Shown: piece by piece, positions 12,714-25,043 of the stretch
How positions within the stretch are numbered: position 1 is the first letter of the stretch
Layout: each line of letters opens with the position of its first letter
From: Odobenus rosmarus divergens
Taxonomy: Eukaryota; Chordata; Mammalia; Carnivora; Odobenidae
Length of the DNA stretch: 64,000 nucleotides
NCBI RefSeq assembly: GCF_000321225.1
Contig: NW_004452099.1
Coordinates: forward strand, 86,435-150,434
Reading direction: 5' to 3'
The notes under the pieces: generated by a model
What the model saw: only the letters and a program-made list of their open reading frames with translations
What the model was told of the DNA's origin: nothing
The model's database searches: none
Program-made: the position numbers and the translations under genes

Positions 12714-13158
12714 TGCGCATTTATCTACTGTTATAATTTAAACTTGCTGTGTCCAGTAATTGAGAATCCCTCGTAGGCATATGCAACACAAATTGTTCAT
12801 TGTATTCTTAATGTAGTCCATTTATTTAAAAATCACTATTACTTTTGAAGATTGAATGTATGACCTACTGAAAGCAAATGAAAATTAGGAGCAAGATATT
12901 TTTGAGAGACTGTTTTCATTTAAAGAAAATATACGCAAAATTGAATATGTATGGGTTTAACTTCAACAGTCATCCAAAGACGTCATAAACAATGAAACAA
13001 GTTTGGTAATGATAAAAAGACATTTTTCACACTCCGTTTTAATCTATATTTATGCATATTTCATCTTAGGTTTCTTTTCATAAGGACAGTAAACTTAAAT
13101 ACATTGAAAAATTGCCTGCCAATAATTGTGCCTTGTTGGAAGTGTTTAAAAGTGATTT
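12714..13158. other. Unassigned AT-rich DNA
   Basis: No gene or repeat is recognised. Confidence 0.4.
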
Positions 13159-13300
13159 GGGGCACCTGGATAGCTCAGATGGTTAAGTATCTGACTCTTG
13201 ATTTCAGCTCAGGTCCGGATCTCAGGGTTCTAAGATCTATGCTCAGTGTGGAGCCTGCTTGAGATTCTTTGTCCCTGTCTTTCCCTCTTCCCCTGCTTAC
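13159..13300 (+). mobile_element. Can-SINE, older subtype, lacking its tail
   Basis: Head ggggcacctggatagctcagatggttaag, the 'ctgactcttgatttcagctcagg' motif and 'ctcagtgtggagcctgcttgagattct' identify an old SINEC. It stops in the CT-rich part without the AAATAAA tail, and no TSD is visible, so the 3' end has probably been lost. Confidence 0.85.
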
Positions 13301-13427
13301 TTTAGATGTAAGTAAAAATGAAGAAAGAGAATGTGGTGATTTGACTTATTTTTGTCTTAACCACGCCGGCACTACATTTCCCAGGATTCTTTTCTCTCTC
13401 GTTTGCATATTAAAATTAGCCACAAAA

Positions 13428-13620
13428 GGGCGCCTGGGTGGCTCAGTCGTTAAGCGATTGCCTTTGGCTCAGGTCATGATCCCGGGGTCCTGGGATCGAG
13501 CCCCGCATCGGGCTCCCTGCTCAGCGGGAAGCCTGCTTCTCCCTCTCCCACTCCCCCTGCTTGTGTTCCCTCTCTCGCTGTGTCTCTCTCTGTCAAATAA
13601 ATAAATAAAATCTTAAAAAA
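13428..13620 (+). mobile_element. Can-SINE ('ctccccctgcttgtgttccc' subtype)
   Basis: Full-length copy with GGGCGCCTGGGTGGCTCAGTCG head, tgtctctctctgtc and an AAATAAATAAATAAAATCTT tail. The flanks (ttagccaca / gtagtcacg) are only weakly alike, so a TSD is possible but not secure. Confidence 0.93.
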
Positions 13621-14129
13621 AGTAGTCACGAGATAATTTTGCATGGTATTTGAAAGGTAGGATTAAAGCAATTTTATGCTCTGTAGGTCAATTACAGCAT
13701 CAAGCACTACTGTAATTCATGTACATTGTTACTATCCGGTGACTCACTTTATAGGTGAGGGCACCAACCAGGACTTCACTTATCCTGTCCTCCTTCCTAT
13801 CCAAAATGTACAAACTCCACAACATGTTCTAGTTTGTCCTAATGGGCACCAATTTTCTCTCATGTTCCTGGTTTTTAGGCCCAGCTTTTTTTTTTTTTTT
13901 CTGATTACCACCTGACTTTCAGAGATCCAGGCCTATCACCAGATTCAGAGGCAACAGCCCTTTATATTTACTTTAACCAATTCCTTGGATTAATTAAAGT
14001 CCAACCTCTATAATATAACCTTATTCTATAACACTCTTAGTAGTTCTGCTTCCCAGTTCACTGAACCTTAACTATGGGTATTGTTTTCCTTTCAAACCTC
14101 AGTTTTCTCATCTGTTATGTGTAGAAGAG
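13621..14129. other. Unassigned DNA with a T14 run
   Basis: No gene is recognised. A T-run lies at 13886-13900. The piece 'ctcagttttctcatctgttatgtg' near 14099 resembles the 3' part of a MIR, but too little remains to call one. Confidence 0.35.
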
Positions 14130-15015
<886 letters not shown>

Positions 15016-15038
15016 TTTCATTAATATAAAATTCTTCT

Positions 15039-15402
15039 GGGAGGGATGTGCTATGGTGAGCACTGTGAATTGTGTAAGACTGTTTAATCACAGACCTGTA
15101 CCTCTGAAACAAATAATATATGTTTAAAAAAAAAAAAGAAGTTAGTAGGAAGGGAAAAATGAAGGGGGGGAAATCGGAGGGGGAGATGAGCCATGAGAGA
15201 CTATGGACTCTGAGAAACAAACTGAGGTTCTAGAGGGGAGGGGAGTGAGGGGATGGGTTAGCCTGGTGATGGGTATTAAGGAGGGCACGTACTGCATGGA
15301 GCACTGGGTGTTATACGCAAACAATGGATCATGGAACACTACATCAAAAACTAATGATGTAATGTATGGTGATTAACATAACATAATAAAAAAATTAAAT
15401 AA
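15039..15402 (+). mobile_element. Young carnivoran L1, 3'UTR end
   Basis: It contains the bipartite 3' end seen in the copies at 25.9 kb and 29.8 kb: '...cagacctgtacctctgaaac', a purine hinge at 15124-15140, 'agactatggactctgagaaacaaactgagg', and the terminal 'gcatggagcactgggtgttatacgcaaacaatg...cataataaaa'. It lies inside the older L1. No clear TSD is found because the right flank is a TA-rich tract. Confidence 0.9.
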
Positions 15403-15446
15403 ATAAATTATATATATACTTATATATATATAAATTATATATATGT
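15403..15446. repeat. TA-rich microsatellite in the L1 tail
   Basis: Alternating TA runs with two copies of an aaattatatatata unit follow the L1 poly(A). Confidence 0.75.
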
Positions 15447-15448
15447 AC

Positions 15449-16372
15449 TGCTTCTGCACAGTGAAGGAAATAATCAACAAACCAAAAAACAAACTACTGA
15501 ATGGGAATAGATATTTCCAAATGACATATCTGATAAAAGGTTAGTATCCAAAATATATAAAGAACTGATACAACTCAACACCCCAAAAACAAATAATCCA
15601 ATTAAAAAAGGAAAAGAAGACACGGACAGATATTTCTCCAAAGAGGATGTCCAGTTGGCTAACACACTCGTGAAAAGATACTGAACATCACTCATTATCA
15701 GGGAAATGCAAATCAACACTACAATGAGATGTCACCTCACTCCTGTCAGAATGGCTAGAACCAAAAACAAAAGAAACAACAAGTGTTAGCAAGGATGTAG
15801 AGAATAAGGAAACCTCTCGCTCTGCTGGTGGGAATGCAAACTGGTGCAGCCTCTGGGAAGAACAGTATGGAAGTTCCTCCAAAAATTAAAAGTAGAACCT
15901 CCCTTTGATCCAGTAATCACACTACTGGGTATTTACCCAAAGAATACAAAAACACTAATTTGAAAGGATGGATGCACCACCATGGTTATCACAACGTTAT
16001 TTACAATAGCCAAGATATGGAAACAGCCCGTTGAATAGATAAAGAAGTGGTATATGCATCTGATGCAATATTATTCAGCCATAAAAAAGAATGAAATCTT
16101 ACCATTTACCACAACATGGATGGAATAAGGGAGTATAATGCTAAGTGAAATAAGTCAGTCAGAGAAAGACAAAGAGAATATGATTTTACTCAGAAGGGAG
16201 GTGGGTGGGAGGATCAGTGAAATTGGCGATGGGGATTAAAGAATACACTTATCCTGATGAGCACTGAGTAATGTACAGAATTATTGAATCACTATATTGT
16301 AAGCCTGAAACTAATATAACACTGTATGTGAACTATACTGGAATTGAAATAAAAAAAGTAAAAAATTATCAT
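15449..16372 (+). mobile_element. Old L1, ORF2 C-terminus and 3'UTR
   Basis: It resumes with 'tgcttctgcacagtgaaggaa' and passes through conserved ORF2 C-terminal landmarks: 'accacaatgagatgtcacctcac' type sequence near 15720, 'ctgctggtgggaatgcaaactggtgcagcc' near 15822, 'ctgggtatttaccca' near 15925 and 'gtgaaataagtcagtcagagaaagacaaa' near 16145. The 3'UTR ends 'cctgaaactaatataacactgtatg...gaattgaaataaaaaaag'. Together with 14130-15015 it would be one L1 missing a large central piece of ORF2. Confidence 0.9.
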
Positions 16373-16633
16373 GTTCTCATATACTTGTTATATTAAATGT
16401 AAAAAAAATATGTATAGCACTTAAGACTATCTATCAAAATAAGTGCTTATATATATGCTTTATAATAAGAATAATAATAAATATTATACTTGACGAGCTG
16501 AATTTCATCATACTACTTTTTTCTTTAAAATGAATACCATCTTTTGTATATTTAAACACAAGTATCTCATTTCTGTCACTTCTTTATTATGCTTCTGTTA
16601 TAGTAGTGGTATTCTGTTACATTTAGTTTTAAT
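16373..16633. other. Unassigned AT-rich DNA
   Basis: No gene or repeat is recognised. Confidence 0.4.
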
Positions 16634-16649
16634 AAATCTACTCCCATTT

Positions 16650-16842
16650 GGGCACCTGGGTGGCTCAGTTGGTTAAGCGACTGCTTTCAGCTCAGGTCAT
16701 GATCCTGGAGTCCGGGAACGAGTCCCACATCAGGCTCCCTGCTCAGCAGGGGGATCTGCTTCTCCCTCTGACCCTCTTCCCTCTTGTGCTCTCTATCTCT
16801 CATTCTCTCTCTCTCAAATAAATAAATAAAATCTTCAAAAAA
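16650..16842 (+). mobile_element. Can-SINE
   Basis: Full-length 'cctggagtcc' subtype with (CT)n and an AAATAAATAAATAAAATCTT tail. The TSD 16634-16649 / 16843-16858 matches at 15 of 16 positions. Confidence 0.95.
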
Positions 16843-16876
16843 AAATCTATTCCCATTTATATAGAGAACATTGTTT

Positions 16877-17056
16877 TTAAATATTTTATTTATTTATTTG
16901 ACAGAGAGAGAGAGCACAAGCAGGGGGAGCAGCAGAGGGAGAGAAGCAGGCTCCCTGCTGAGCAGGGAGCCTGATGTAGGGCTTGATCCCAGTACCCTGG
17001 GATCATGACCTGAGCTGAAGGCAGACACTTAACCAACTAAGTCACCCAGGCAACCC
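16877..17056 (-). mobile_element. Can-SINE
   Basis: Complete on the minus strand from a gggttgcctgggtgac head to the AAATAAATAAATAAAATATTTAA tail. The flanking gaacattgtttt and gaacaatttt are only a loose TSD match. Confidence 0.93.
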
Positions 17057-18594
17057 AGGAACAATTTTGAAGTGGAAGAGTAGCACATTTATAATCATAA
17101 TTAAAGTGAATAGAAAACAATATTTACACATTTTAGACAAAATAACTCAGTTGTGTTCTTCAAATGTTTATAAATATTTAAAATAGGATTGTTTATGTGA
17201 CCACATAGCATTTGCTATAAAAGTTATGTTTATAGAGTTGAAAATATTTTATTTTCTGTTTTCTGACCATAAAAATAAATAAAAATATTCATGTAAAATT
17301 ACAATTTCTCCTTTCTGAAATAAAAAAAAATAATTAAATTTTTTGAAATTTAAATTGCACATCTGGAAATATAATACTTGTCCTGGCTTCTGTTGTTATA
17401 TTTAATCAGTGAAACAGTCATTGTCACAAATATCTAATTCATAGAAAATTTTCTCTCTGTAAAGTTTTAATAATCCAAATAATTTTAATAGATGGATTTT
17501 CCCTTTTGTTGAAAAAATCCTTCAAGGAAAGCTTCAGGTTCAGTACCCCACAAAGAACTGGCAAAATTCCAAGATTCCTGGAGAGAACATTTCTATTTTC
17601 TTTTTCAAGTTTACATGTTGGGTAGTATATTAAAATCCCATTAGTTTCAGATTCATTAAATTTTGCTCTAAAGAAATAAATCCCAATTTACATATTAAAT
17701 GTAAAAATATAATAAAATAAGATAAAACTCTTGATGGAGAAGATGACTGCCCAACAAGAGACCATTAGCAATTCCATCTTTATGTTCTACAATAAAATAT
17801 GCTGTGTAGAAGTGATTGCATTTGAAGTTATTGGTACATTTGAATTCAAACTACCCAACCATGAAAAATGAGGTTTCCATTTGCTATAAAAATAAATTAG
17901 GAGGCAATGCTTTGCTGGGAAAGCCATTTGAACACCTCAGTTGATAACTATTCATAGCAATATAAACACATGTCTTTGCTCATACTGTGAGCTGCCATAT
18001 GATATTGTTTTATTCAACATTATTTTATATCTAAAGTGAATGCAGGTGACTTATTTTAGGATTTAATAAAACAAATCCTGATGTAGAGATCCTGTGGGAA
18101 ATTATACAATAATGTTACCTACATAACTAATTTTCTTCTTATGAAACAATGATCCCACTACAATTTTAGAGCCATAGAATGTATTGTTTAACATCACCAT
18201 TTCTGTGTTAATGTCTCAGTATATCACAAAATTAAACTTTTTTATAAAAAGATACTTTATAGAAAGGCAATCCTTTGGGAAAATAGGTTTTCATTTCTAA
18301 ATTAAAAGTAGCATGAAGTCAATACTGAACATGTCACCTACTGCTTATTGACACTAAAATTACTTTTTTATTTAGAATACTATTTACTTCTGAGAAAATA
18401 CCATGGTGTTAGTTCCCAGTTCATTATAAATAAGAGAGCTTATTCAAGAAAAAAGTCAAAGATGAATTTTGCTAATTATGCACTTCGTTGAAATTCCTGG
18501 GAAACATTTAAGAATGCAAAGATATTGAAAATGTAGCAGTCTTGTTTGACCAAGTACATTTCCCCACATTCATATATTAATTTGTCCATTGGAA
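17057..18594. other. Unassigned AT-rich DNA
   Basis: About 1.5 kb with no recognisable gene or repeat. Confidence 0.45.
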
Positions 18595-18840
18595 ACAATA
18601 TTACATAATGGTTAGATTAAAAATTTGGAGTTAAAAATAGACTTATTTCCTATCTGAGCTCAAGTGGCTATATGAGCTTTTCATTTAGTTCTCAATGAGG
18701 AAATATCTGTTTCCTCATCTATAAAATGAGAGTAATAATAACCATCCCCTACTTTTGTGAGGGTTGCATTTAAAAAATTTGATTTAGAAAAGGATTATGA
18801 AATTTTTAATTCAGTGCTATACACATTGCATTATTAAAAT
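18595..18840 (+). mobile_element. MIR SINE, degraded
   Basis: Landmarks in MIR order: 'ggttagattaaaaatttggagtt', then 'ctcaagtggctatatgagc', 'gtttcctcatctataaaatgagagtaataataacc', and 'gtgagggttgcatttaaa'. These match the core and 3' part of MIR at about the divergence expected. Confidence 0.82.
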
Positions 18841-19494
18841 TGCATTTTAAAATGTTTCTTGATATTTAATAACTCTTGACTCAATCCCGTGTCTTTATTT
18901 TAGGCTCCAAGAAAATTAGACCCTCAGTGAAATAATCTTGAAGACATGTCCCAAAATACAGACTTATGAAAATAAAACTATAAAATGGTGTTGTGAATGT
19001 CCCATCTTACTTATTTTTGCCTCAATGATATATTAACAGCAGAAGTTAATGACAGTTGTCTGGTGGCATCTCTCCATCTTGTACTGTTTAATATAGTGCA
19101 TCTAAGAATTTTTTTTCCCAGAAGAAAAGATAATTTGAGAGAAAAAATTAAATTAATTTTGGGCATGGGGAATAAACTGTCTTCTTCTCATTATATTGTA
19201 TAAAATATTAAAGCCCTTTGTGTGAATTTAATTCACTTGTACTAAATACTATAAATAATCTATGACTATTTGACAAATAATCTTATACAGCTTAAATTTT
19301 TATCTCTTTTAAAGAAGCCATTTAATATTGTTGCCTAGGTTAACGTTCTTTGGGATTTCATATTAATGTTTTAGGTGATACAACCATGTATATTTATTTC
19401 CTGTATCTATTAAGTTTCTGCCCGTCTACCTACATAGAGGCATAGAAATATTTCAATGTCCTTAAGGATCATATAAGCTAGCTACTGAAATAAG
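18841..19494. other. Unassigned AT-rich DNA
   Basis: No gene or repeat is recognised. Confidence 0.4.
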
Positions 19495-19507
19495 AAAGAT
19501 TCCCATA

Positions 19508-19720
19508 GGGACCTCTGGGTGGCTCAGTCATTAAGCATCTGCCTTTGGCTCAGGTCATGATCCCAGCGTCCTGGGATCAAGTCCCTCACCAGTCTTCCTG
19601 CTCCACAGGGGGGCCTGCTTCTCCTTCTCCCTCTGCCCTCCCCCCTTGCTCAGGCTCCTGCTTGCGCTCACACTCTCTCATCTCTCTCAAATAAATAAAA
19701 AAAATCTTAAGAAGAAAAAA
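19508..19720 (+). mobile_element. Can-SINE
   Basis: Head gggacctctgggtggctcagtc, 'gatcccagcgtcctgggatcaag', a CT-rich part with extra 'caggctcctgcttgcgctcac', and an AAATAAA tail. The TSD 19495-19507 / 19721-19733 matches at 12 of 13 positions. Confidence 0.94.
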
Positions 19721-19733
19721 AAAGATTCACATA

Positions 19734-20094
19734 ATTGCCCTATAGTATGAGTATATACTACCTGTGTGATGGGAGTCATGAGTGGTAAAATGCGTAAATT
19801 TACATTGTATCCCTGAATGAATGAAAGATAAAGTTAATTGAAAAAAATAAAATAATATCAAACAACTTTCCTGAAATACTGAAGATTTTTAAGAAGGCCG
19901 AACATAGTTTGCTATCATGACAATTAAAAATATGAGAATATTTATGTTTATTTATTTTTATTGTATTGTCTTAAATCTATATTGTATATTTCATAATATA
20001 CTTGAGAAGTAACCCCGTTTTACTTCTAAATATCATGTATTTATTCATTAAAAATATTGATTGACATGTTAACACTTTTCTCGGCTTAGAATAT
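19734..20094. other. Unassigned AT-rich DNA
   Basis: No gene or repeat is recognised. Confidence 0.4.
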
Positions 20095-20245
20095 AAATCA
20101 AAACTAATGAAGATCCTTGCCACTTACATTCTGATGGAACAAATAAACATAATAAATAACAAATCATGTAATATATTAGAAAACAACAAATATACAGAAG
20201 AAATAATCAGAATAAGATGAATAATGTGTTCCTGTTAGATTAAAA
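20095..20245 (-). mobile_element. L2 LINE fragment, degraded
   Basis: The plus strand reads 'gatccttgccacttacattctgatgg...aacaaataaacataataaataac...' and 'ggcagggaggcc'. This follows the remembered antisense order of L2 3' sequence ('tccctgccctcatggagcttacattctagtgg ... aaacaaataa'). The call rests on order and motif similarity only. Confidence 0.5.
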
Positions 20246-20270
20246 GGCAGGGAGGCCAGATGCTGTTTTG

Positions 20271-20915
20271 TGTTGTTTTTAATCACTTTATTGAGGTAAA
20301 TTTTATACTAAAATTCAATCATTTTTAAAAGTGCAATCTAATAACTTTTAGTAAATTTACAGTTTTACCCAAATATCAGAACAATCAAATTTTAGAACAT
20401 GTTGTGACCTCTAAAAATAATATTTGGTCCTATAGGCAGCTATTTCTTTTTCCTATCACCCAGCCCAGGGCAACCACAAATTTCTTTTTTGTCTCTGTAG
20501 GATTTCTTTTTCTAGAAATTTCATATAAAGGAATCATACAAACTGTACTCTGTTTTTTCTGACCTCTTTCATTAGGATAAATTCTTAGGGTTTATTAATC
20601 TTATTGCATGTATAATTATTTCATTCTTTTTTCATGCAAAATAGTATTTTATAGTATGGGTATACCATATTTTGTTTATTCATTCACCATTTGATAAATG
20701 TTTTCTCTTTTTTTTATACTATATAAATAATGCTGCTATAAATTTCGTGCATGAGTCTTTGTACAGACTTTTTTTTTTTTCTCTTAAGTAGATACCTTGG
20801 ACTGAAACTGCCATGTCATGAGGCAAATTTGTGTTTTATTTTTTAAGAAACTACCCAACTGTTTTCCAAAGGGGCTGTTCCATTTTAAATTCCCACCACT
20901 TACGTGAGAGGCATT
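20271..20915 (-). mobile_element. Old L1 (L1M type) 3' region, antisense
   Basis: The plus strand has the familiar antisense L1M landmarks in order: 'cactttattgaggtaaattttata', 'cccaggg​caaccac', 'tagaaatttcatataaaggaatcatac', 'ggtataccatattttgtttattcattcacc', 'aataatgctgctataaa' and 'aactgttttccaaaggggctg'. It ends in 'aaattcccaccactt'. Confidence 0.88.
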
Positions 20916-20916
20916 G

Positions 20917-21069
20917 GGCAAATCCTCCCCTAAAGCTTTTCAGCAACATCATAGGCCTATCCACACCAGGACTTTGGACTTCTGATCTCCAAAACTGTGA
21001 GGAATAAATTTCTGTTGTTTTAAGCACTCAGTCTTATCAGTTATTTAGTAAGCCCTAGGAAGCTAACAG
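20917..21069 (+). mobile_element. MLT1-type MaLR LTR, 3' part only
   Basis: It contains 'cctcccctaaagctttt', 'ggacttctgatctccaaaactgtgaggaataaatttctgttgttttaag' and the end 'aagctaacagaa', which is the 3' half of an MLT1 LTR with its AATAAA. The 5' half is missing where it meets the antisense L1. Confidence 0.8.
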
Positions 21070-21149
21070 AAAAAGGGAGAAAAAAATGGATCAGGAGAAA
21101 GTTTTATTAAATGGCAGAATCAAGAGTATATTTGTATTCTAATGTAAAT

Positions 21150-22115
21150 GACTCAGGAGAAAGGAAAAAAATGATATATAAAAGAGAGACTTCAGGTTTA
21201 GCTCTGACACATAGAGAGCTTGGAGGTCTTGACCCTTGTTCTTACACAGAATAAGGCTGAACAAACTGAAAATCAACAGTTTTTTCTTCGAATTGTCAGA
21301 GAATTGAGGTCACAGGGCAAAGGACCAACCTGACATCTGGAAAGATGGACAAATCAACTCATGACAAATCAACTCCAGCTTACTGGAGCAGAAACTACTG
21401 GAACCATAAGCTGGTGGGAGCACATAGTTTTTATGAATCATGGAAGGCTGAATGTGGACTAACATGTGAGTCAGAAACTCATGGGTGACATGATGCTGGT
21501 GGGCATAACCCTATAATTTCATGAGTTTTGCCCCCAGGATCCCCCACTGTGTTCCCACAGCGAAGAGCCAAATAGATCTCTTGTCTCTGGCTGGGGAAGA
21601 AACAGAGTAATCATTTTGAAATGCACTCATTGCTTTTATTTTTTTTTTAATAAGAAAATCCCCCTCTTCAAGACAAAAGTCTCTCTCATAGCTGTATGCT
21701 GACATTTCCTGTACTCCATTTCCCTCTACCTAAGGGGGAGAGGGTGGGGAGAATTAGAAACAATTTGGAAGGTCACAACTGAGAGACACAGGCCTACTAA
21801 AAGATTGAGATGTAATCATAAATTAGATAACTCTTTCCTCCCTCATACCTTATCAAAATGTCAACAGGGCTCCAGTAAAAATTATTATAGCTGAAAGAGA
21901 TGTAAGCCACAAACTATCTAAGGAGGTGTTCTTAGGAAAACCTTAAGGCAACAAGAGAGATGGATACTCTAGGAAACTGCAGCCTTTGGCATCGACAGCT
22001 ATAGCAAACATTAAATATAGCCTAACATGATCAATGTCAAACCTCACACAAAAGGCCTATTTATCTCAATTCCAATTAGACAATACATCATGAACAGCTT
22101 TCAACAAAAAATTAC
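21150..22115 (+). mobile_element. Old L1 (L1M type) 5'UTR
   Basis: Remembered L1M 5'UTR landmarks occur in order: 'agacttcaggtttagctctgacac', 'ttgacccttgttcttacacagaataaggctgaacaaactgaaaatcaacag', 'gaggtcacagggcaaa', 'gtcagaaactcatggg', and near the end 'gcctttggcatcgacagctatagcaaac' and 'gaacagctttcaacaaaaaattacaaa'. No ORF1 follows, so the element is cut after its 5'UTR. Confidence 0.7.
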
Positions 22116-22159
22116 AAATGAATGAACAGCATTTATTTGTAGAGTAATGGTCTTAAGGA

Positions 22160-22560
22160 GAAGAGAAGGGATAGGATTTAGTGCATAAGTGGAAGAATTT
22201 GTTCATCATGCGAACACAGAAAGTTGACATATGGCAAGAGGTTAGGAGGCAGAGAACAGAGGTATAGATGCAGGTAGTGAGTAAAGGACAGGAGGGAATT
22301 CATGCAAGTTTTTTCTAATTGCCTGAATTTGCTCAAGTAAGTAGGAAGCAACATCATTCTCTTTGAGTGTGGACAGGGAATTAGAGTTACAAGGTCTTAA
22401 AATTTTGAAGACATGAAATATTATTAAGAAGAGTGGAAAGCATAGGCAAATGTAGTAAAATAGTCTTTAGTACTAAAGGTTCACACAAAGGTTATGGTCA
22501 TCAATTTAAAATAAGACTTTTCTGCATAATGGTTTGTCTATAGTGTGGTGCATTCAAATT
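22160..22560 (-). mobile_element. Possible L2 LINE fragment, degraded
   Basis: The part around 22490-22550 ('ggtcatcaatttaaaataagactt...ataatggttt') resembles antisense L2. The upstream purine-rich part could belong to the same element. Weak; it could also be unassigned DNA. Confidence 0.35.
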
Positions 22561-22912
22561 AAGTACCAAGGGCATACCACAAATGAACCAGTGAATTAGA
22601 GTTCCTGTTGTTTTCCTTTGAATTCTTTAGTCAAAGTTCTATTTTTACCGAGCATTCTATAAGTGCACATATGTAAATACACACACACAAACAGACAGAT
22701 ACATATGTGTTTATTTATACACCTACACATACTCAAATACAATAGTTTGCTTATTGATTTCATTTAAAATACAGGTAGCAAGCTTTACTTGGAACTATAA
22801 ATGAAGTAGCATAAAACTTAATAAAATTCAGATCTTTATTATTTTAGAAATATATAATATATATATGCATATGTATATATATAAAACCATTACAGCTCAG
22901 TAATTGGAAGAC
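22561..22912. other. Unassigned DNA with small CA and TA tracts
   Basis: A (CA)n-like run lies at 22680-22700 and a TA-rich run at 22850-22883. Nothing else is recognised. Confidence 0.4.
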
Positions 22913-22919
22913 TACTTAC

Positions 22920-22950
22920 AAAAAACAAAAACAAAAACAAAAAAAAACAG
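22920..22950 (+). repeat. (AAAAAC)n simple repeat
   Basis: Short run of AAAAAC units ending in A9, inside the old L1. Confidence 0.85.
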
Positions 22951-23430
22951 AAGATTTGAACTGAAATTTTACCAAAGAAGGTATATGGATGGAAAATAAG
23001 CACATTAAGAAAATGTTCAATATTATTCATAATTAGGAAATTGCAAATTAAAAACAGAATATGAAGACACTAGAATGGCAAAAATAAAAAATACTGAAAG
23101 TACCAAGTGTTGTCAAGGATTTGAAGAAACTGGAGCCCTCATACATTGCTATAAAATGATACAACCACTTTGGAAAATAATTTGGTGACTTCTTATAAAG
23201 TTGAACTTTCACTTATATACCACCAAATAACTCTTAGGCATTTGCCTTCAGAAAGAAAAAAGAAGCCATACGTCCACAATAAAACTAGTACACATATGTT
23301 CATATTAGCTTTTTCTATAAAAGCCAAAATCTGAAAACAATCCAAGTGTCCATTATTAGGTAAATAAACAACATGGGATTTATCTGTACAACTAAATATT
23401 ATTCAGCAATGAAAAGAATGGACTATTGTT

Positions 23431-23649
23431 TTTTGTTTGTTTGTTTGTTTGTTTGTTTTTAAAGATTTTATTTATTCCATGGACAGAGAGAGACACAGGG
23501 AGAGAGGGAACACAAGCAGGGGGAGTGGGAGAGGGAGAAGCAGGCTCCCCGCAGAGCAGGGAGCCCGATGCGGGGCTCGATCCCAGGACCCTGGGACAAT
23601 GACCTGAGCCGAAGGCAGACACTTAACGACTGAGCCACCCAGGTGCCCC
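23431..23649 (-). mobile_element. Can-SINE, 3' part of a longer retro-insertion
   Basis: Complete on the minus strand: head gggcacctgggtggctcagtcg, body, then tail '...tccatggaataaataaaatctttaaaaa' followed by (AAAC)n. There is no TSD at its own borders. A 17-bp TSD (23414-23430 / 23987-24003, perfect) instead brackets the SINE plus 337 bp on its 5' side. Confidence 0.95.
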
Positions 23650-23986
23650 TAAAGTGTATTATTTCATGGCTTTTAGAACATTTCACAAATGTGTGCACCC
23701 ATCACAATCATCCCTTTTAGAATATTTTAATTACCCGCAGAAGGAAACACACACCCTCCTTAGCCATCAGCCCCAAGCCCCTACACCAGGCCAAGTAGGG
23801 TGGGTTTTTTTGTTTTGTTTTGTTTTAACTATGGGTGAGTCAGGGACTTAAACATATCAATACATCACAGAGGTATTGCCCACCTATTTCACAATTTCCT
23901 CCCATCAGGCAGGACCCAAAGTCCAAGTCCCAACATCAGCATTTCATTGCCCTGGAATATTCATGCAAGTCCATGATATTTCTCCC
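23650..23986 (-). mobile_element. 337-bp segment co-inserted upstream of a Can-SINE
   Basis: It lies between the SINE head and the distal TSD copy, so it entered with the SINE. Read on the plus strand, 23650-23790 resembles antisense L1M 3' sequence ('ttcatggcttttagaacatttcacaa...'). The rest (23790-23986) is not recognised and includes a (TTTTG)n run at 23809-23826. Likely a 5' transduction or a retrocopied transcript with a SINE at its 3' end. Confidence 0.75.
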
Positions 23987-24345
23987 AAGAATGGACTATT
24001 GTTACATTCAAGAACATGGATGACTCAGGGAGAGGTAGTGAAAGAAAGGAGGGAGAGAAAGGAAAAAAAAAAGTCAGGCAGAAAAGAGTTTGGACTATAT
24101 GACTCCATATAAAATCTGAGCAAATGGAAATTAATTTTTTTGAGGATAAAAGCAATACATCACTGCCTGGGGATGAAGGTGGAAGAATGAATGGATTGCA
24201 AAAGAGCACAAGGAGACTTTTGTAGATAATGGAAAGTTTTGTTATCTGAGTTGGTGATGGTTTCATGAGTATATACATATATCAAGACTTATCAAATTAT
24301 AAACTTTAAACATTGCTATTTTATTGTGTGGTTTTTCATTTTCCA

Positions 24346-24808
24346 CCTTTTTTCAGTTTCAACTTATTTTTAAAGCAAAATAAACAGCGTAGTATGAAGT
24401 TTATAAGTATGTAAAAATAAAATATAACAGATACAGAATAAAATGTAAGACAAGAACAAAAGGACAGGAGAGGGAAATGGGAATTTCTTGTTAGCCACAT
24501 CACACTATTGACTTTAACAGAATTTACAGCCATCAGACTTTCCTAATACAAAATGTTATGGAGTTGATATTTCTAAGTATTTACAATTGTAATTATTCTC
24601 CATATTGTTTCTTTAACAAGAAAAATTACATGCACCTATAGAGAGACTATAGGTAGAGTAAGACAAACAGTTGTGCCATATGATATTTAAATAGGTGTCC
24701 ATAAAATCGCGTGGGGATAGTAGGGTGAGAGAAGGAGAGAGGTTACCAATAATTAGTATGTGTAATGTGCATATCTGTGTGTGGTGAGTATGTGCACTTT
24801 TATAAGAC
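24346..24808. other. Unassigned AT-rich DNA
   Basis: No gene or repeat is recognised. Confidence 0.4.
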
Positions 24809-24822
24809 AATTTTATAATTTA

Positions 24823-25031
24823 TTTATTTATTTTTTTAAAAGATTTTATTTATTTATTTGAGAGAGAGAGAATGAGAGATAGAGAGCACGCGAGGGAAGA
24901 GGGTCAGAGGGAGAAGCAGACTCCCCGCCGAGCAGGGAGCCCGATGTGGGACTCGATCCCGGGACTCCAGGATCATGACCTGAGCCGAAGGCAGTCGCCC
25001 AACCAACTGAGCCACCCAGGCTCCCTGGCAT
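24823..25031 (-). mobile_element. Can-SINE ('cctggagtcccggg' subtype)
   Basis: Full-length on the minus strand, ending in an AAATAAATAAATAAAATCTTTT tail with extra (TTTA)n. The TSD ttttataattta at 24811-24822 / 25032-25043 is perfect. Confidence 0.95.
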
Positions 25032-25043
25032 TTTTATAATTTA

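Larger units (their letters stand above)
22914..24345 (+). mobile_element. Old L1 (L1M type) 3' half, split by a 556-bp retro-insertion
   Basis: The left part (22914-23430) keeps degraded ORF2 C-terminal landmarks: 'atgaagacactagaatggcaaaaat', 'aagtgttgtcaaggatttgaagaaactggagccctcatacattgct', 'aacaatccaagtgtccattattagg' and 'tattattcagcaatgaaaagaatgg'. The sense continues after 24003 with 'acattcaagaacatggatgactc', then the 3'UTR 'gatggtttcatgagtatatacatatatcaagacttatcaaattataaactttaaa'. The insertion at 23431-23986 is described separately. Confidence 0.88.
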
